A stretch of DNA of 64,000 nucleotides from Microbacterium ginsengisoli (GTDB lineage: Bacteria > Actinomycetota > Actinomycetes > Actinomycetales > Microbacteriaceae), in NCBI RefSeq assembly GCF_000956535.1, contig NZ_JYIY01000076.1:94669-158668 (forward strand), read 5' to 3'. A program made the position numbers and the translations under genes. Positions 28,250-36,541 of this stretch are shown here, in pieces. The notes under the pieces are model-generated. The model searched no databases. It saw nothing but the letters and a program-made list of their open reading frames with translations, and was not told the origin of the DNA. Each line of letters begins with the position of its first letter. The stretch's first letter is position 1.

Positions 28250-29467
28250 TCAGCCGAGCCAGGCGCGGGCGGCGACGACGAGCGCGTCGACGCCCCGCTC
28301 GATCGTCGGGTGCATGACCGGCGCATAGAACGGCGAGTGGTTCGCCGGGATGTCGCGACCGAGCGTGCCGGCCGCGACCGCGGCGGCGTACGCCTCGGGG
28401 TCGACGCCGCCCCAGAACCAGTAGACGAGGGGAACCCCCGCGTCGCGCGCGAACCACGAGACATCCTCGCTGCCGGTGAACAGCCCGGGGTCGACGACGT
28501 CGTGCTCGCCGAACGCCGCGCGGAACGCGCCCATGACGCGCTCGGTCGCCGCCTCGTCGTTGATGGTGGGCGGCAGGGTGAAGACGCCGTCGAACGTGGG
28601 CGGAACCTCGACCCCGGATGCCGCGGCCTCGGCGTTCACGATGCGGTGCACCTGGCTGAGCAGTCGCTCGCGCTGGTCGTCGGTCGTGTAGCGCAGGCTC
28701 AGCTCGAGGGTCGCCTCGGCGGGGATGATGTTGTGCTTCAGGCCGGCGTGGATGGAGCCGACGGTCACGACCGCGATGTCCTGCGCACTCGTCTCGCGGG
28801 CGACGATCGTCTGCAGCCGCATCACCGTCGCCGCCGCGAGCACGACCGGGTCGATCGTCTCGTGCGGGCGCGAGCCGTGGCCGCCGCGCCCGTGGAGCGT
28901 GACGGTGAGGCCCTCGGCGGCGGCCATCTGCGTGCCCGGCCGGGCACCCAGACGGCCCGCGGGGAGGGTGCTCGTCACGTGCTGGCCGAGCACCACCTCG
29001 GGCCGCGGGAACCGGTCGAGCAGGCCGTCGTCGAGCATCGCCCGAGCGCCCGCGCCGAACTCCTCCGCCGGCTGGAACAGCGCCACGATCGTGCCCGCCC
29101 AGCCGCCCCGCTCGGTCCACAGGCGCTCGAGCGCGCCGAGCAGCGCGGTGATGTGCATGTCGTGCCCGCACGCGTGCATGACGGGCACATCGACGCCCGC
29201 CGGGTCGACGCCGCGCGCGGTGCTCGCGTAGTCGAGGCCGGTCTGCTCGGGCACCGGGAGCCCGTCGGTGTCGGCGCGCAGCCAGATGACCGGGCCGTCG
29301 CCGTTCTCGAGCGTCGCGACGACGCCTGTGCGACCGACGCCCGTCTCGTGCGGGATGCCGAGCGCGGTCAGGTGCTCGGAGATCACCCCGGCCGTGCGGT
29401 GCTCCTGGAAGGAGAGCTCGGGGTGGCGGTGCAGGTCGACATAGATCGCGTCGAGGTCGAGAGGCAT
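28250..29467 (-). CDS. M20-family amidohydrolase (hippurate/N-acyl amino acid hydrolase type)
   Basis: A 405-residue metal-dependent amidohydrolase. LHRHPELSFQEHRTAG opens the fold. HACGHDMHITALLGA gives the metal-binding His/Asp, and QPAEEFGAGARAML the catalytic Glu pair, both typical of M20D. HSRPHETIDPV is the dimer-domain start. Family members cleave N-acyl or indole-acetyl amino acids. TAGGGT lies 6 bases before the ATG, consistent with a leaderless mRNA. Confidence 0.9.
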   Translation of the reverse strand: MPLDLDAIYVDLHRHPELSFQEHRTAGVISEHLTALGIPHETGVGRTGVVATLENGDGPVIWLRADTDGLPVPEQTGLDYASTARGVDPAGVDVPVMHACGHDMHITALLGALERLWTERGGWAGTIVALFQPAEEFGAGARAMLDDGLLDRFPRPEVVLGQHVTSTLPAGRLGARPGTQMAAAEGLTVTLHGRGGHGSRPHETIDPVVLAAATVMRLQTIVARETSAQDIAVVTVGSIHAGLKHNIIPAEATLELSLRYTTDDQRERLLSQVHRIVNAEAAASGVEVPPTFDGVFTLPPTINDEAATERVMGAFRAAFGEHDVVDPGLFTGSEDVSWFARDAGVPLVYWFWGGVDPEAYAAAVAAGTLGRDIPANHSPFYAPVMHPTIERGVDALVVAARAWLG

Positions 29468-29501
29468 GCCCCGACCCTACGCGAGCGTCGCCCGGCGCGG
29501 C

Positions 29502-30731
29502 TCAGTCGATCGGCTTCTCCTCGATGCCCCACGGCGATCCGTAGCCGGCCGGGGCGGCGGCGGCGAGCAGGTCGAGGAACGGGGTCGCCGAGAACGCCTC
29601 GGGGCCGAGTACGCCCGTGCCCGACCACACACCGGTGGCGAGCAGTTCGAGGGCGACGACGGGGTTGATGGCTGTCTGCCAGACCACGGCCTGCGAGCCG
29701 TACTCGCGCATCGTCTCCTCGTTGTCGGCCACGTGATAGAGGTACGTCGACCGGGGCTTGCCGTCCTTGCCGGTGCCGCGCACCCAGACGCCGGCGCAGG
29801 TCTTGCCGCTCATCTTGTCGCCGAGGGTGGCCGGGTCGGGCAGGCATGCGGCCACGACGTCACGGGGCGAGACATCCACGCCCTTCACGGTCACCTTGTC
29901 GGTCTTGTCGAGCCCGAGCTTGTGCAGGGTCTTGAGCACGCCGATGAACTCGTCGCCGAGACCGTACTTGAAGGTGACGCGCTTCGCCTTCGTCCAGCGG
30001 GGCATGAGCAGCACCTCCTCGTGCTCGACGTTCACGCACTCGACCGGGCCGATGCCGTCGGGGAAATCGAACACCTCGGGCTCGGAGAACGGCGGCGTCG
30101 TGAACCAGCCGGTGCCCTCTTCGTAGATGACCGGCGGGTTCAGGCACTCCTCGATGGTCGTCCAGATGGAGAAGGACGGGGCGAAGTCGTACCCGGCGAC
30201 GACGAGGTTCGCGCCGTCGCGTACGCCGAGCTCGTCGATCTCGTCGAACAGCTCGTCTTCGGCGTAGCGGGCGAAGACGTCCGACAGGCCCGGCTCGACG
30301 CCGATGCCGACGAGCGCCAGGCGCCCGGCGGCCTCCCACTCGGCGGCCTTCGCGAACTGCTCGTCGCCGAGCTTGACACCGGGCAGAGCGTGCGGCTGGT
30401 CGGGATGCGGGTGCGACAGGCTCATCGCCATGTCGAGGTAGGTGGCGCCGGCTGCGAACGCCCCGTCGAAGATCGGCATCACGAACCGCGGGTCGACGGC
30501 GTTGAGCACGTGGGTGATGTCGTGCGCGCGGATGAGGTCGGCGACCGAGTCCGCGTTCGAGGCGTCGACCTGTGCGGCGATCACTCGAGGGTCGCCGACG
30601 GCGTCGACGAGGGCCTGCGGACGCGCCGGGTCGTAGTCGGCGACGACCAATGCCTCGAAGAAGTCGCGACGTACGGCGATACGCACCGCCGCCGATCCGA
30701 CCCCGCCCGCGCCGATGATGAGGATGCGCAT
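29502..30731 (-). CDS. saccharopine dehydrogenase-like oxidoreductase
   Basis: A 409-residue enzyme with an N-terminal Rossmann fold (ILIIGAGGVGSAAVRIAV). The middle region, VLNAVDPRFVMPIFDGAFAAGATYLDMAMS, is conserved in the saccharopine dehydrogenase/carboxynorspermidine synthase family. The C-terminal part is catalytic (GVEPGLSDVFARYAEDELFD). Members make or split secondary amines such as saccharopine or carboxyspermidine. The exact substrate is not assignable. GGGAG precedes the ATG. Confidence 0.85.
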   Translation of the reverse strand: MRILIIGAGGVGSAAVRIAVRRDFFEALVVADYDPARPQALVDAVGDPRVIAAQVDASNADSVADLIRAHDITHVLNAVDPRFVMPIFDGAFAAGATYLDMAMSLSHPHPDQPHALPGVKLGDEQFAKAAEWEAAGRLALVGIGVEPGLSDVFARYAEDELFDEIDELGVRDGANLVVAGYDFAPSFSIWTTIEECLNPPVIYEEGTGWFTTPPFSEPEVFDFPDGIGPVECVNVEHEEVLLMPRWTKAKRVTFKYGLGDEFIGVLKTLHKLGLDKTDKVTVKGVDVSPRDVVAACLPDPATLGDKMSGKTCAGVWVRGTGKDGKPRSTYLYHVADNEETMREYGSQAVVWQTAINPVVALELLATGVWSGTGVLGPEAFSATPFLDLLAAAAPAGYGSPWGIEEKPID

Positions 30732-30842
30732 GAGAACTCCCGCTCGTGGATGGCTTTCGGCGAGGTTAGGTCGCCGGCGCCTCCGGGCAGATCGCCGTCG
30801 CGGCGAACATGCCTGTGCCCGAGCCGCCGCCGCGGCGAGTGC

Positions 30843-30876
30843 GTCCGCGCGTCATGCCGCTGCGCGACGCGCGGAC
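30843..30876. terminator. 11-bp stem hairpin downstream of the GH13 gene
   Basis: GTCCGCGCGTC (30843-30853) pairs perfectly with GACGCGCGGAC (30866-30876) across a 12-base loop. It stands 9 bases after the stop of the alpha-glucosidase on the minus strand. Confidence 0.65.
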
Positions 30877-30884
30877 ACGGCGAG

Positions 30885-32555
30885 TCAGGCGCGCAGCCAG
30901 ACCGTGGTGTCGGCGGGCAGGGTCTTCTCGATGCCCGGTTCGCTCGCGACGAGAACGTCGCCGGCGGGCAGCGCCACCGGGGATGCCCCGACGTTCGCGA
31001 CGACCGTCACGTCGCCGTTGCGGAACGCGATGACGTCGTCGCCGAACCCGTCGAGCCACTCGACGGCGCCGGCGCCCAGACCGTAGGCGCGACGTGTCGC
31101 GAGCAGGTCGCGGTAGAGCGACAGGGTGGAGTCGGGGTCGCCGGTCTCGGCGTCGCGGGCGTGCTCCGCCCATTCCGCCGGCTGGGGCAGCCACGACGCG
31201 CCCGTCGAGTTGAAGCCGAACGAGGGGCCGGTCGACGTCCAGGGCAGGGGCACGCGGCATCCGTCACGGCCGTACTTCTCGTGGTTCGTGCGGAACCACG
31301 TCGGGTCCTGGCGCTTGTCGTCGGGGATGTCGATGGCCTCGGGCAGCCCGAGCTCCTCGCCCTGGTAGACGTAGGCGGAGCCGGGCAGGGCGAGCATGAG
31401 GGATGTCGCCGCCCGCGCGCGACGCAGACCGAGCGCCGGGATCGGCTGGGCCGCCGACAGCGGGCCGATTCCCTCGCCCTGCGGGCTCGGCGCCGTGAGG
31501 GCGAGCCGGGAGGCATGCCGGATCACGTCGTGGTTGGAGAGCACCCAGGTGGCGGGCGCGCCGACGGCGGGGAAGGCGCGCAGCGAGTCGACGATCACCT
31601 GGCGCAGCGGCTCCGCCTCCCACTCGGTGGTGAGGTAGGGGAAGTTGAACGCCTGGTGCATCTCGTCGGGCCGCACCCACAGGGCGGTCTTCTCGGGCGT
31701 GGGCAGCCATGCCTCGGCGCACAGGGCCCGGTCGCCGTCGTACTCGGCGAGCACCTCGTGCCAGTCGCGGTAGATCTCGTGCACGCCCGGCTGGCCCCAG
31801 TAGGGCACGTCGTCGTCCTCGCCACCCATCGAGCCGCCGTCGACCGGCGGGACGTAGTCGGGAAGGCCCGCCTTCTTGATCATGCCGTGCGCGACATCGA
31901 CCCGGAATCCGTCGACACCGCGGTCGAGCCAGAACCGCAGCACGCCCCGGAAGTACTCGCGCACCTCGGGGTTGTCCCAGTCGAAGTCGGCCTGGGTGAC
32001 GTCGAAGATGTGCAGGTACCACTGGCCGAGGGTGCCGTCGGCCTCGGTCACGCGCTCCCACATGCCGCCGCCGAACACCGACTCCCAGTTGTTCGGGGGC
32101 AGCTCGCCGTTCTCGCCCTTGCCGTCGCGGAAGATGTAGCGGGCGCGCTCCGGGCTGCCGGGCGCGGCCTTCAGCGCCTGCTGGAACCACACGTGCTGAT
32201 CGGACGAGTGGTTGGGCACGAGGTCGACGATCACTCGGATGCCGCGGCTGTGCGCCTGCGCCAGCATCTCGTCGAAGTCGGCGAGCGTGCCGAACAGGGG
32301 GTCGACGTCGCAGTAGTCGGCGACGTCGTAGCCGGCGTCACGCTGGGGGGAGACCATGAACGGGCTCAGCCAGATCGCGTCGACGCCGAGGTCGGCGAGG
32401 GCGTCCAGGCGCGACGTGATGCCGGGCAGGTCGCCGATGCCGTCGCCGTTGGAGTCCGCGAACGAGCGCGGGTAGATCTGGTAGATCACGGCGGTGCGCC
32501 ACCACTCGTGCCCGGGGGTGCTCGGCAGGGGAGAGACATCCGTCGTCGAGGTCAT
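30885..32555 (-). CDS. GH13 alpha-glucosidase (oligo-1,6-glucosidase/sucrose-isomerase subfamily)
   Basis: A 556-residue glycoside hydrolase family 13 enzyme. VIYQIYPRSFADSNGDGIGDL is the conserved start. GIRVIVDLVPNHSSDQH is region I, DGFRVDVAHG carries the nucleophile Asp, CAEAWLP the acid/base Glu, and VLSNHDV the third Asp. It releases glucose from malto- or isomalto-oligosaccharides, intracellularly since no signal peptide is present. The ATG at 32555 lies 7 bases after TACCCT; a GTG two codons upstream is possible. A palindrome suited to a LacI-type repressor lies just upstream. Confidence 0.92.
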   Translation of the reverse strand: MTSTTDVSPLPSTPGHEWWRTAVIYQIYPRSFADSNGDGIGDLPGITSRLDALADLGVDAIWLSPFMVSPQRDAGYDVADYCDVDPLFGTLADFDEMLAQAHSRGIRVIVDLVPNHSSDQHVWFQQALKAAPGSPERARYIFRDGKGENGELPPNNWESVFGGGMWERVTEADGTLGQWYLHIFDVTQADFDWDNPEVREYFRGVLRFWLDRGVDGFRVDVAHGMIKKAGLPDYVPPVDGGSMGGEDDDVPYWGQPGVHEIYRDWHEVLAEYDGDRALCAEAWLPTPEKTALWVRPDEMHQAFNFPYLTTEWEAEPLRQVIVDSLRAFPAVGAPATWVLSNHDVIRHASRLALTAPSPQGEGIGPLSAAQPIPALGLRRARAATSLMLALPGSAYVYQGEELGLPEAIDIPDDKRQDPTWFRTNHEKYGRDGCRVPLPWTSTGPSFGFNSTGASWLPQPAEWAEHARDAETGDPDSTLSLYRDLLATRRAYGLGAGAVEWLDGFGDDVIAFRNGDVTVVANVGASPVALPAGDVLVASEPGIEKTLPADTTVWLRA

Positions 32556-32575
32556 GGGCACCAGGGTACGGCAGA

Positions 32576-32588
32576 AATCGTATCGATT
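32576..32588. promoter_or_regulatory. LacI-type operator candidate between GH13 gene and psuG
   Basis: AATCG-TAT-CGATT, a perfect 5-base inverted repeat in a locally AT-rich patch. It lies upstream of the TACCCT -10 box (32563-32568, minus strand), inside the expected -10/-35 spacer of the GH13 gene. LacI-family operators of sugar genes have this size and symmetry. No lacI-type gene is in the window. Confidence 0.5.
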
Positions 32589-32626
32589 CGACGGATGCCT
32601 CGGTCCACCGGCCCTACGCTGGTCGG

Positions 32627-33544
32627 GTGACCATCCACCCCGCTCTGCGCCTGTCGACCGAGGTCGCCGCGGCGCTCGCCGACGGCCGTCCCGTCGTCGC
32701 CCTCGAGTCCACGATCATCAGCCACGGCCTGCCGCGGCCGCGCAACCTCGAGGCGGCGCGCGAGTTCGAGGAGATCCTGCGGTCGCAGGGCGTGACGCCG
32801 GCGACCATCGCGGTGCTCGACGGCGTGCCGCGGGTGGGCCTCGAGCCCGACGAGGTGCGGCGCATCGCCGAGGAGGACCTCGCCAAGGCGAGCGTGCGCG
32901 ACCTCGCGATCCTCGCCGCGCTCGGCCGCAGCGGTGCCACCACCGTCGCCGCGACCGCGTACCTCGCCGGCCTCGCCGGGGTGCGCGTGTTCGCGACCGG
33001 CGGCCTCGGCGGTGTGCACCGCGGCGCCCAGGACACCTTCGACGAGTCGGCCGACCTGTCGGTGCTCGCGCACAGCCCGGTCGCCGTCGTCTCGGCGGGT
33101 GCGAAGAGCGTGCTCGACCTGCCTGCGACCCTGGAGCGCCTCGAGACGCTGAGCGTGCCGGTCGTGGGCTTCGGCACCGACGTGTTCCCCCGGTTCTGGC
33201 TGCGCGAGTCCGACCTGACGCTCGACTGGCGGGTCGATGACCCGGCGGATGTCGCGGCGATCCTGCGCGCACAGGACCTCCTCGGCACCGGAGCCGGCCT
33301 CGTCGTCGCCAACCCCCTCCCGCCCGAGCTCGAGTGGGACCTGGTCGAGCACGACCGGGTACTCGCGGAGGCGTTCGCCGAGGCCGACGCGCAGGGGGTG
33401 CGCGGCAAGGCGGTGACGCCCTTCCTGCTGCTGCGCATCGTCGAGCTGTCGGGGGGCAAGAGCCTCGAGGTGAACCTCGACATCGCCCGCAACAACGTGC
33501 GCCTCGCGGCCCGCATCGCGACGGCGTTCGCGGCCGGGGCCTGA
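32627..33544 (+). CDS. psuG: pseudouridine-5'-phosphate glycosidase
   Basis: A 305-residue PsuG. It cleaves pseudouridine 5'-phosphate to uracil and ribose 5-phosphate. The N-terminus has VVALESTIISHGLPRPRNLE, with the active-site region. The fold continues through GATTVAATAYLAGLAGVRVFATGGLGGVHRG, and SGGKSLEVNLDIARNNV ends it. The GTG start lies 6 bases after TACGCT (32615-32620), suggesting a leaderless mRNA. It precedes psuK by 7 bases. Confidence 0.95.
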   Translation: MTIHPALRLSTEVAAALADGRPVVALESTIISHGLPRPRNLEAAREFEEILRSQGVTPATIAVLDGVPRVGLEPDEVRRIAEEDLAKASVRDLAILAALGRSGATTVAATAYLAGLAGVRVFATGGLGGVHRGAQDTFDESADLSVLAHSPVAVVSAGAKSVLDLPATLERLETLSVPVVGFGTDVFPRFWLRESDLTLDWRVDDPADVAAILRAQDLLGTGAGLVVANPLPPELEWDLVEHDRVLAEAFAEADAQGVRGKAVTPFLLLRIVELSGGKSLEVNLDIARNNVRLAARIATAFAAGA

Positions 33545-33551
33545 GCCTGCC

Positions 33552-35132
33552 GTGACGGGGGGCGCGCGGCCGATCCTCGTGATCGGCGACGTGATCGACG
33601 ACATCATTGTCGTGCCCGCGGGGCCGATCCGGCCCGAGACCGACACGCTGTCGACGATCGTGTCGACCCAGGGCGGGTCGGCCGCGAACGTCGCCGCGTG
33701 GCTCGGATCGCTCGGCGCCGCGGTGCGGTTCGTCGGTCGCGTGGGCGCGGGTGACGGCCCCCGGCACCGGGCCTCCCTGGAGGCGTTCGGCGTCGAGGCG
33801 CTCATCGACGAGGACCCGGTGCTCGCCACCGGGCGCATCATCGTGATCGTCGACGGCGACCGGCGCAGCTTCCTCACCGACGGCGGCGCCGCCCGCTCGC
33901 TGTCCCCGGCCGTGCTCGACGACGAGCAGCTGGACGCGGCATCCGCTCTGCACCTCACCGGGCACTCAATGCTCGACGCGTGGCGGCGGGTCGACACGGC
34001 CGCCCTGATCCCGAGGGCGAAGGCGGCGGGGCTGGATGTCACCGTCGACCCGTCGTCGGCCGGTTTCCTGCGGGACATCGGCGCGCAGACCTTCCTCGAC
34101 ACGATCGCCGGCACCGACGTGCTGCTTCCGAACCGCGCGGAGGCCGAGGCGCTCACCGGCGAAGAGGACCCGCGGCTCGCGGCCGAGGCGCTGCTCGAGA
34201 TCGTGCCCGCCGTCGTCATCACCCTCGGTGGGGACGGCGTGTTCGTCGCGGAGCGGGGTGAGCGCGGCGTGCACCTGCCGGCGCCGCGCGTGCGGGTGGT
34301 CGACCCGACGGGTGCGGGCGACGCGTTCGCCGCGGGTTTCCTCGCGGCTCGCTACGACGGCGCCGATGTGACCGTCGCCGCCCGCCGCGCGATCGTCGTC
34401 GCCGCGGGCGCGCTCGGGCGCGCGGGCGGCCGCCCCATCGCCTGCGGGCGGCCGCCCCATCGCCTGAGGGCGGCGTCGGGCGCGGGCTGCGGGAACGCAG
34501 CAGCTCGGCGACTCGCCGCCGCGGGAGGGGTGGCGCGGCCGGGGGAGCGAAGGGACGCCCGCCCCACGCCGGAAACACGCGCCGGGTATCGTGACCGCGT
34601 GCCCATCGAAGCCCCGTCTGCCGCCGACCTCGCCCGCGCCGAGAGTCTCATCGCGATCGTTCCCGACTTCCCGACGCCGGGCATCAACTTCCGCGACATC
34701 ACGCCGCTGCTCGCCGACGCCGACGCGTTCCGTGCGGTGATCGACGGCCTCCTCGCCCCGTTCGAGGGCACCTACGACGTCGTCGCCGGGATCGAGGCGC
34801 GCGGATTCCTGCTGGCGGCCGCCGCGGCGGTCGCCGGTCATGCCGGTCTCGTGCCGATCCGCAAGGCGGGCAAGCTGCCGCGACCCGCGGCATCCGTCGA
34901 CTACGCCCTCGAGTACGCGACCGCGACGATCGAGATGCACGACGACATCGCCCCCGGCACCCGGGTGCTGCTGATCGACGACGTGCTTGCGACCGGCGGC
35001 ACGATCGCCGCCGCGCAGGGCCTCGTCGAGCGTCTGGGCGGCACGGTCGCGGGCACCGCCGTGCTGCTCGAGCTCACCGCGCTCGGCGGCCGGGCGCTCA
35101 CGGGCGACGTGCACGCCCTGTTCACTGTCTGA
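33552..35132 (+). CDS. PfkB-type pseudouridine kinase fused in frame to adenine phosphoribosyltransferase
   Basis: One uninterrupted 526-residue frame. Residues 1 to about 297 are a PfkB sugar/nucleoside kinase, with GGSAANVAAWLGSLG, GRVGAGDGPRH and the catalytic DPTGAGDAFAAGF. After psuG this is pseudouridine kinase PsuK. A roughly 50-residue Arg/Gly/Ala-rich linker of low quality follows. Then from about residue 350 comes a complete Apt domain with VLLIDDVLATGGT. The linker contains an exact 22-bp tandem duplication (34422-34465). With one copy removed the frame would read GRPIA then TGA, so psuK would end at about 34445 and apt would be separate. Either a recent fusion, a phase-variable site or an assembly artefact. 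Confidence 0.8.
   Translation: MTGGARPILVIGDVIDDIIVVPAGPIRPETDTLSTIVSTQGGSAANVAAWLGSLGAAVRFVGRVGAGDGPRHRASLEAFGVEALIDEDPVLATGRIIVIVDGDRRSFLTDGGAARSLSPAVLDDEQLDAASALHLTGHSMLDAWRRVDTAALIPRAKAAGLDVTVDPSSAGFLRDIGAQTFLDTIAGTDVLLPNRAEAEALTGEEDPRLAAEALLEIVPAVVITLGGDGVFVAERGERGVHLPAPRVRVVDPTGAGDAFAAGFLAARYDGADVTVAARRAIVVAAGALGRAGGRPIACGRPPHRLRAASGAGCGNAAARRLAAAGGVARPGERRDARPTPETRAGYRDRVPIEAPSAADLARAESLIAIVPDFPTPGINFRDITPLLADADAFRAVIDGLLAPFEGTYDVVAGIEARGFLLAAAAAVAGHAGLVPIRKAGKLPRPAASVDYALEYATATIEMHDDIAPGTRVLLIDDVLATGGTIAAAQGLVERLGGTVAGTAVLLELTALGGRALTGDVHALFTV
34422..34466 (+). repeat. exact 22-bp tandem duplication abolishing the psuK stop
   Basis: The unit at 34422-34443 (starting GCGGGCGGCCG, ending ATCGCCT) is repeated without change at 34444-34465, and the next base also matches. 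It is followed by GAGGG. Because 22 is not a multiple of 3, the second copy shifts the frame. A single copy would give GCC TGA GGG in the psuK frame. Confidence 0.92.
34599..35132 (+). CDS. apt: adenine phosphoribosyltransferase (probable separate start within the fused frame)
   Basis: From the GTG at 34599 the frame encodes a 177-residue Apt, the normal family length. It makes AMP from adenine and PRPP. IVPDFPTPGINFRDITPLL, VVAGIEARGFLLAAA and VLLIDDVLATGGT (PRPP-binding) are all present. TATCGT (34587-34592) lies 6 bases before this GTG, so a leaderless transcript could give a free Apt regardless of the upstream fusion. This entry overlaps the fused frame and marks the alternative product. 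Confidence 0.7.
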   Translation: MPIEAPSAADLARAESLIAIVPDFPTPGINFRDITPLLADADAFRAVIDGLLAPFEGTYDVVAGIEARGFLLAAAAAVAGHAGLVPIRKAGKLPRPAASVDYALEYATATIEMHDDIAPGTRVLLIDDVLATGGTIAAAQGLVERLGGTVAGTAVLLELTALGGRALTGDVHALFTV

Positions 35133-35134
35133 GG

Positions 35135-36541
35135 TCAGGCGGTCCGCGCGACGACGCGCCGCCCCCGCACGTAGACCTGTGCGACCGCCTGCTCGCGCAT
35201 GCCCAGCAGCAGCGTGAACAGATGGGCGGATGTCCCGGGTTCCCCGCTGTGCGCGAGTACGTCGGCGAAGCCGGGCTGGTCCTGCGGCCGCACCACGACG
35301 AAGTCGGCCTCCTTGCCGGCGTCGAGGTTGCCGAACACGTGCTCCTGGTCGAGCGCGCGGGCACCGGCGAGGGTGCCGAGGAAGAGCAGCTCGGCGGGGT
35401 GCAGCGCGATCGCGTCGTCACCGGGCTCGGTCATGTGCACCTTGTATGCGTCGGAGAGCACACGCGGGATGAGCCACTCGTCGCCCGCCCCGACATCGGT
35501 GCCGAGGGCCACGGTGACGCCGTGTGCGAGCGTGCGACGCCAGGGCATGGTGCCGCTGCCGAGGAACAGCTGCGATGTCGGGCAGTGCGCGATCGATGAG
35601 CCGGTCTCGGCGAGCCGGGCGAGCTCGGTGTCCTCGCAGTGCACCGCGTGGGCCAGGATGCTGCGCCGCCCCAGCAGGCTCTCGCCCCCGTATGCCGATT
35701 CGGGCATGAAGTGCCCGTCGTAGGTGTCGAGGTAGGTGCGGGTGCCGTAGACCTCGCGCACCGCGGCGATCTCGCCGTCGCCCGGACGGTTGTTCTCGTT
35801 GAGGTGCGAGTGGAAGTAGACGCCCCGCTCGCGCGCCTCGCCGTACAGCTCGCCGAGCCCCCGCAGCGTCGTCGGCGTCACCGACAGGCTGAAGCGCGGC
35901 ACGACGGCGACCTGCGCGAGCGCGCGCGTCGCGTCGGCCGCGGGGCCGGCGGCATCCTGCCCGTGCCAGGCGTCGATCTCGTCGCGGGTCAGCGCGAGCG
36001 CGTCGGCCTCGCTGGTGAGAAGGGCGGTGGCCGAGGCGGGGCCGACGGTCTGGATGCCGCGGCCGCTCACCACCCGCAGGCCTGCCTGCAGGGTGCGGGA
36101 GAACAGGGCCTCCTGCGCGACCGGGAACGCCGAGCCGAACACCATCGCCGCCGTCGTGCCGACAGCCACCCGGCGGGCGACGAACGCCCGTGCGATCGCG
36201 TCGGCGAAGGCCGCGTCGGCGAGACGGGACTCGGCGGGGAACACGCAGTGCTCGAGCCATTCGAGCAGCTCGCCGCCCCCGAACGCGTCGGTGGTGAAGG
36301 TCTGCGGGAAGTGCAGGTGGGTGTCGACGAAGCCCGGCAGCAGCACGCCGCCGGTCTCGGTGACCGGGGCCTCGGCCCACTCGGCGGGAAGATCGCGCCA
36401 GGCGCCCGAGAACGCGACGCGTCCGGTCGCGTCCACGACCAGCACCCCGTCGGGCTCGGAGACGAGCGAGGCATCGACGTCGCCCGCCACGGGCGCGCCC
36501 GCGATGTGCACGAGGTGGCCGCGGTAGACCGCAGCGGTCAC
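35135..36541 (-). CDS. guaD: guanine deaminase (amidohydrolase type)
   Basis: A 468-residue metal-dependent amidohydrolase converting guanine to xanthine and ammonia. LLPGFVDTHLHFPQTF carries the first metal-binding HxH. VYFHSHLNENNRPGDGEI, SILAHAVHCEDTE and SSIAHCPTSQLFLGSG supply the other His residues and the substrate site seen in GuaD. ALGTDVGAGDEW gives the last Asp. The GTG overlaps the hpxO stop as GTGA, placing it in one operon with hpxO and feeding urate formation through xanthine. Confidence 0.93.
   Translation of the reverse strand: MTAAVYRGHLVHIAGAPVAGDVDASLVSEPDGVLVVDATGRVAFSGAWRDLPAEWAEAPVTETGGVLLPGFVDTHLHFPQTFTTDAFGGGELLEWLEHCVFPAESRLADAAFADAIARAFVARRVAVGTTAAMVFGSAFPVAQEALFSRTLQAGLRVVSGRGIQTVGPASATALLTSEADALALTRDEIDAWHGQDAAGPAADATRALAQVAVVPRFSLSVTPTTLRGLGELYGEARERGVYFHSHLNENNRPGDGEIAAVREVYGTRTYLDTYDGHFMPESAYGGESLLGRRSILAHAVHCEDTELARLAETGSSIAHCPTSQLFLGSGTMPWRRTLAHGVTVALGTDVGAGDEWLIPRVLSDAYKVHMTEPGDDAIALHPAELLFLGTLAGARALDQEHVFGNLDAGKEADFVVVRPQDQPGFADVLAHSGEPGTSAHLFTLLLGMREQAVAQVYVRGRRVVARTA

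Noticed and set aside
29466..32630. 1054-codon plus-strand frame across the saccharopine dehydrogenase-like and GH13 genes
   Set aside because: Composition is typical of the antisense of GC-rich genes (His/Arg/Asp-rich, no domain), and two well-supported minus-strand genes fill the region.
34422..34466. CRISPR-like repeat
   Set aside because: The two 22-bp copies abut with no spacer and lie in a coding region; it is a simple tandem duplication.
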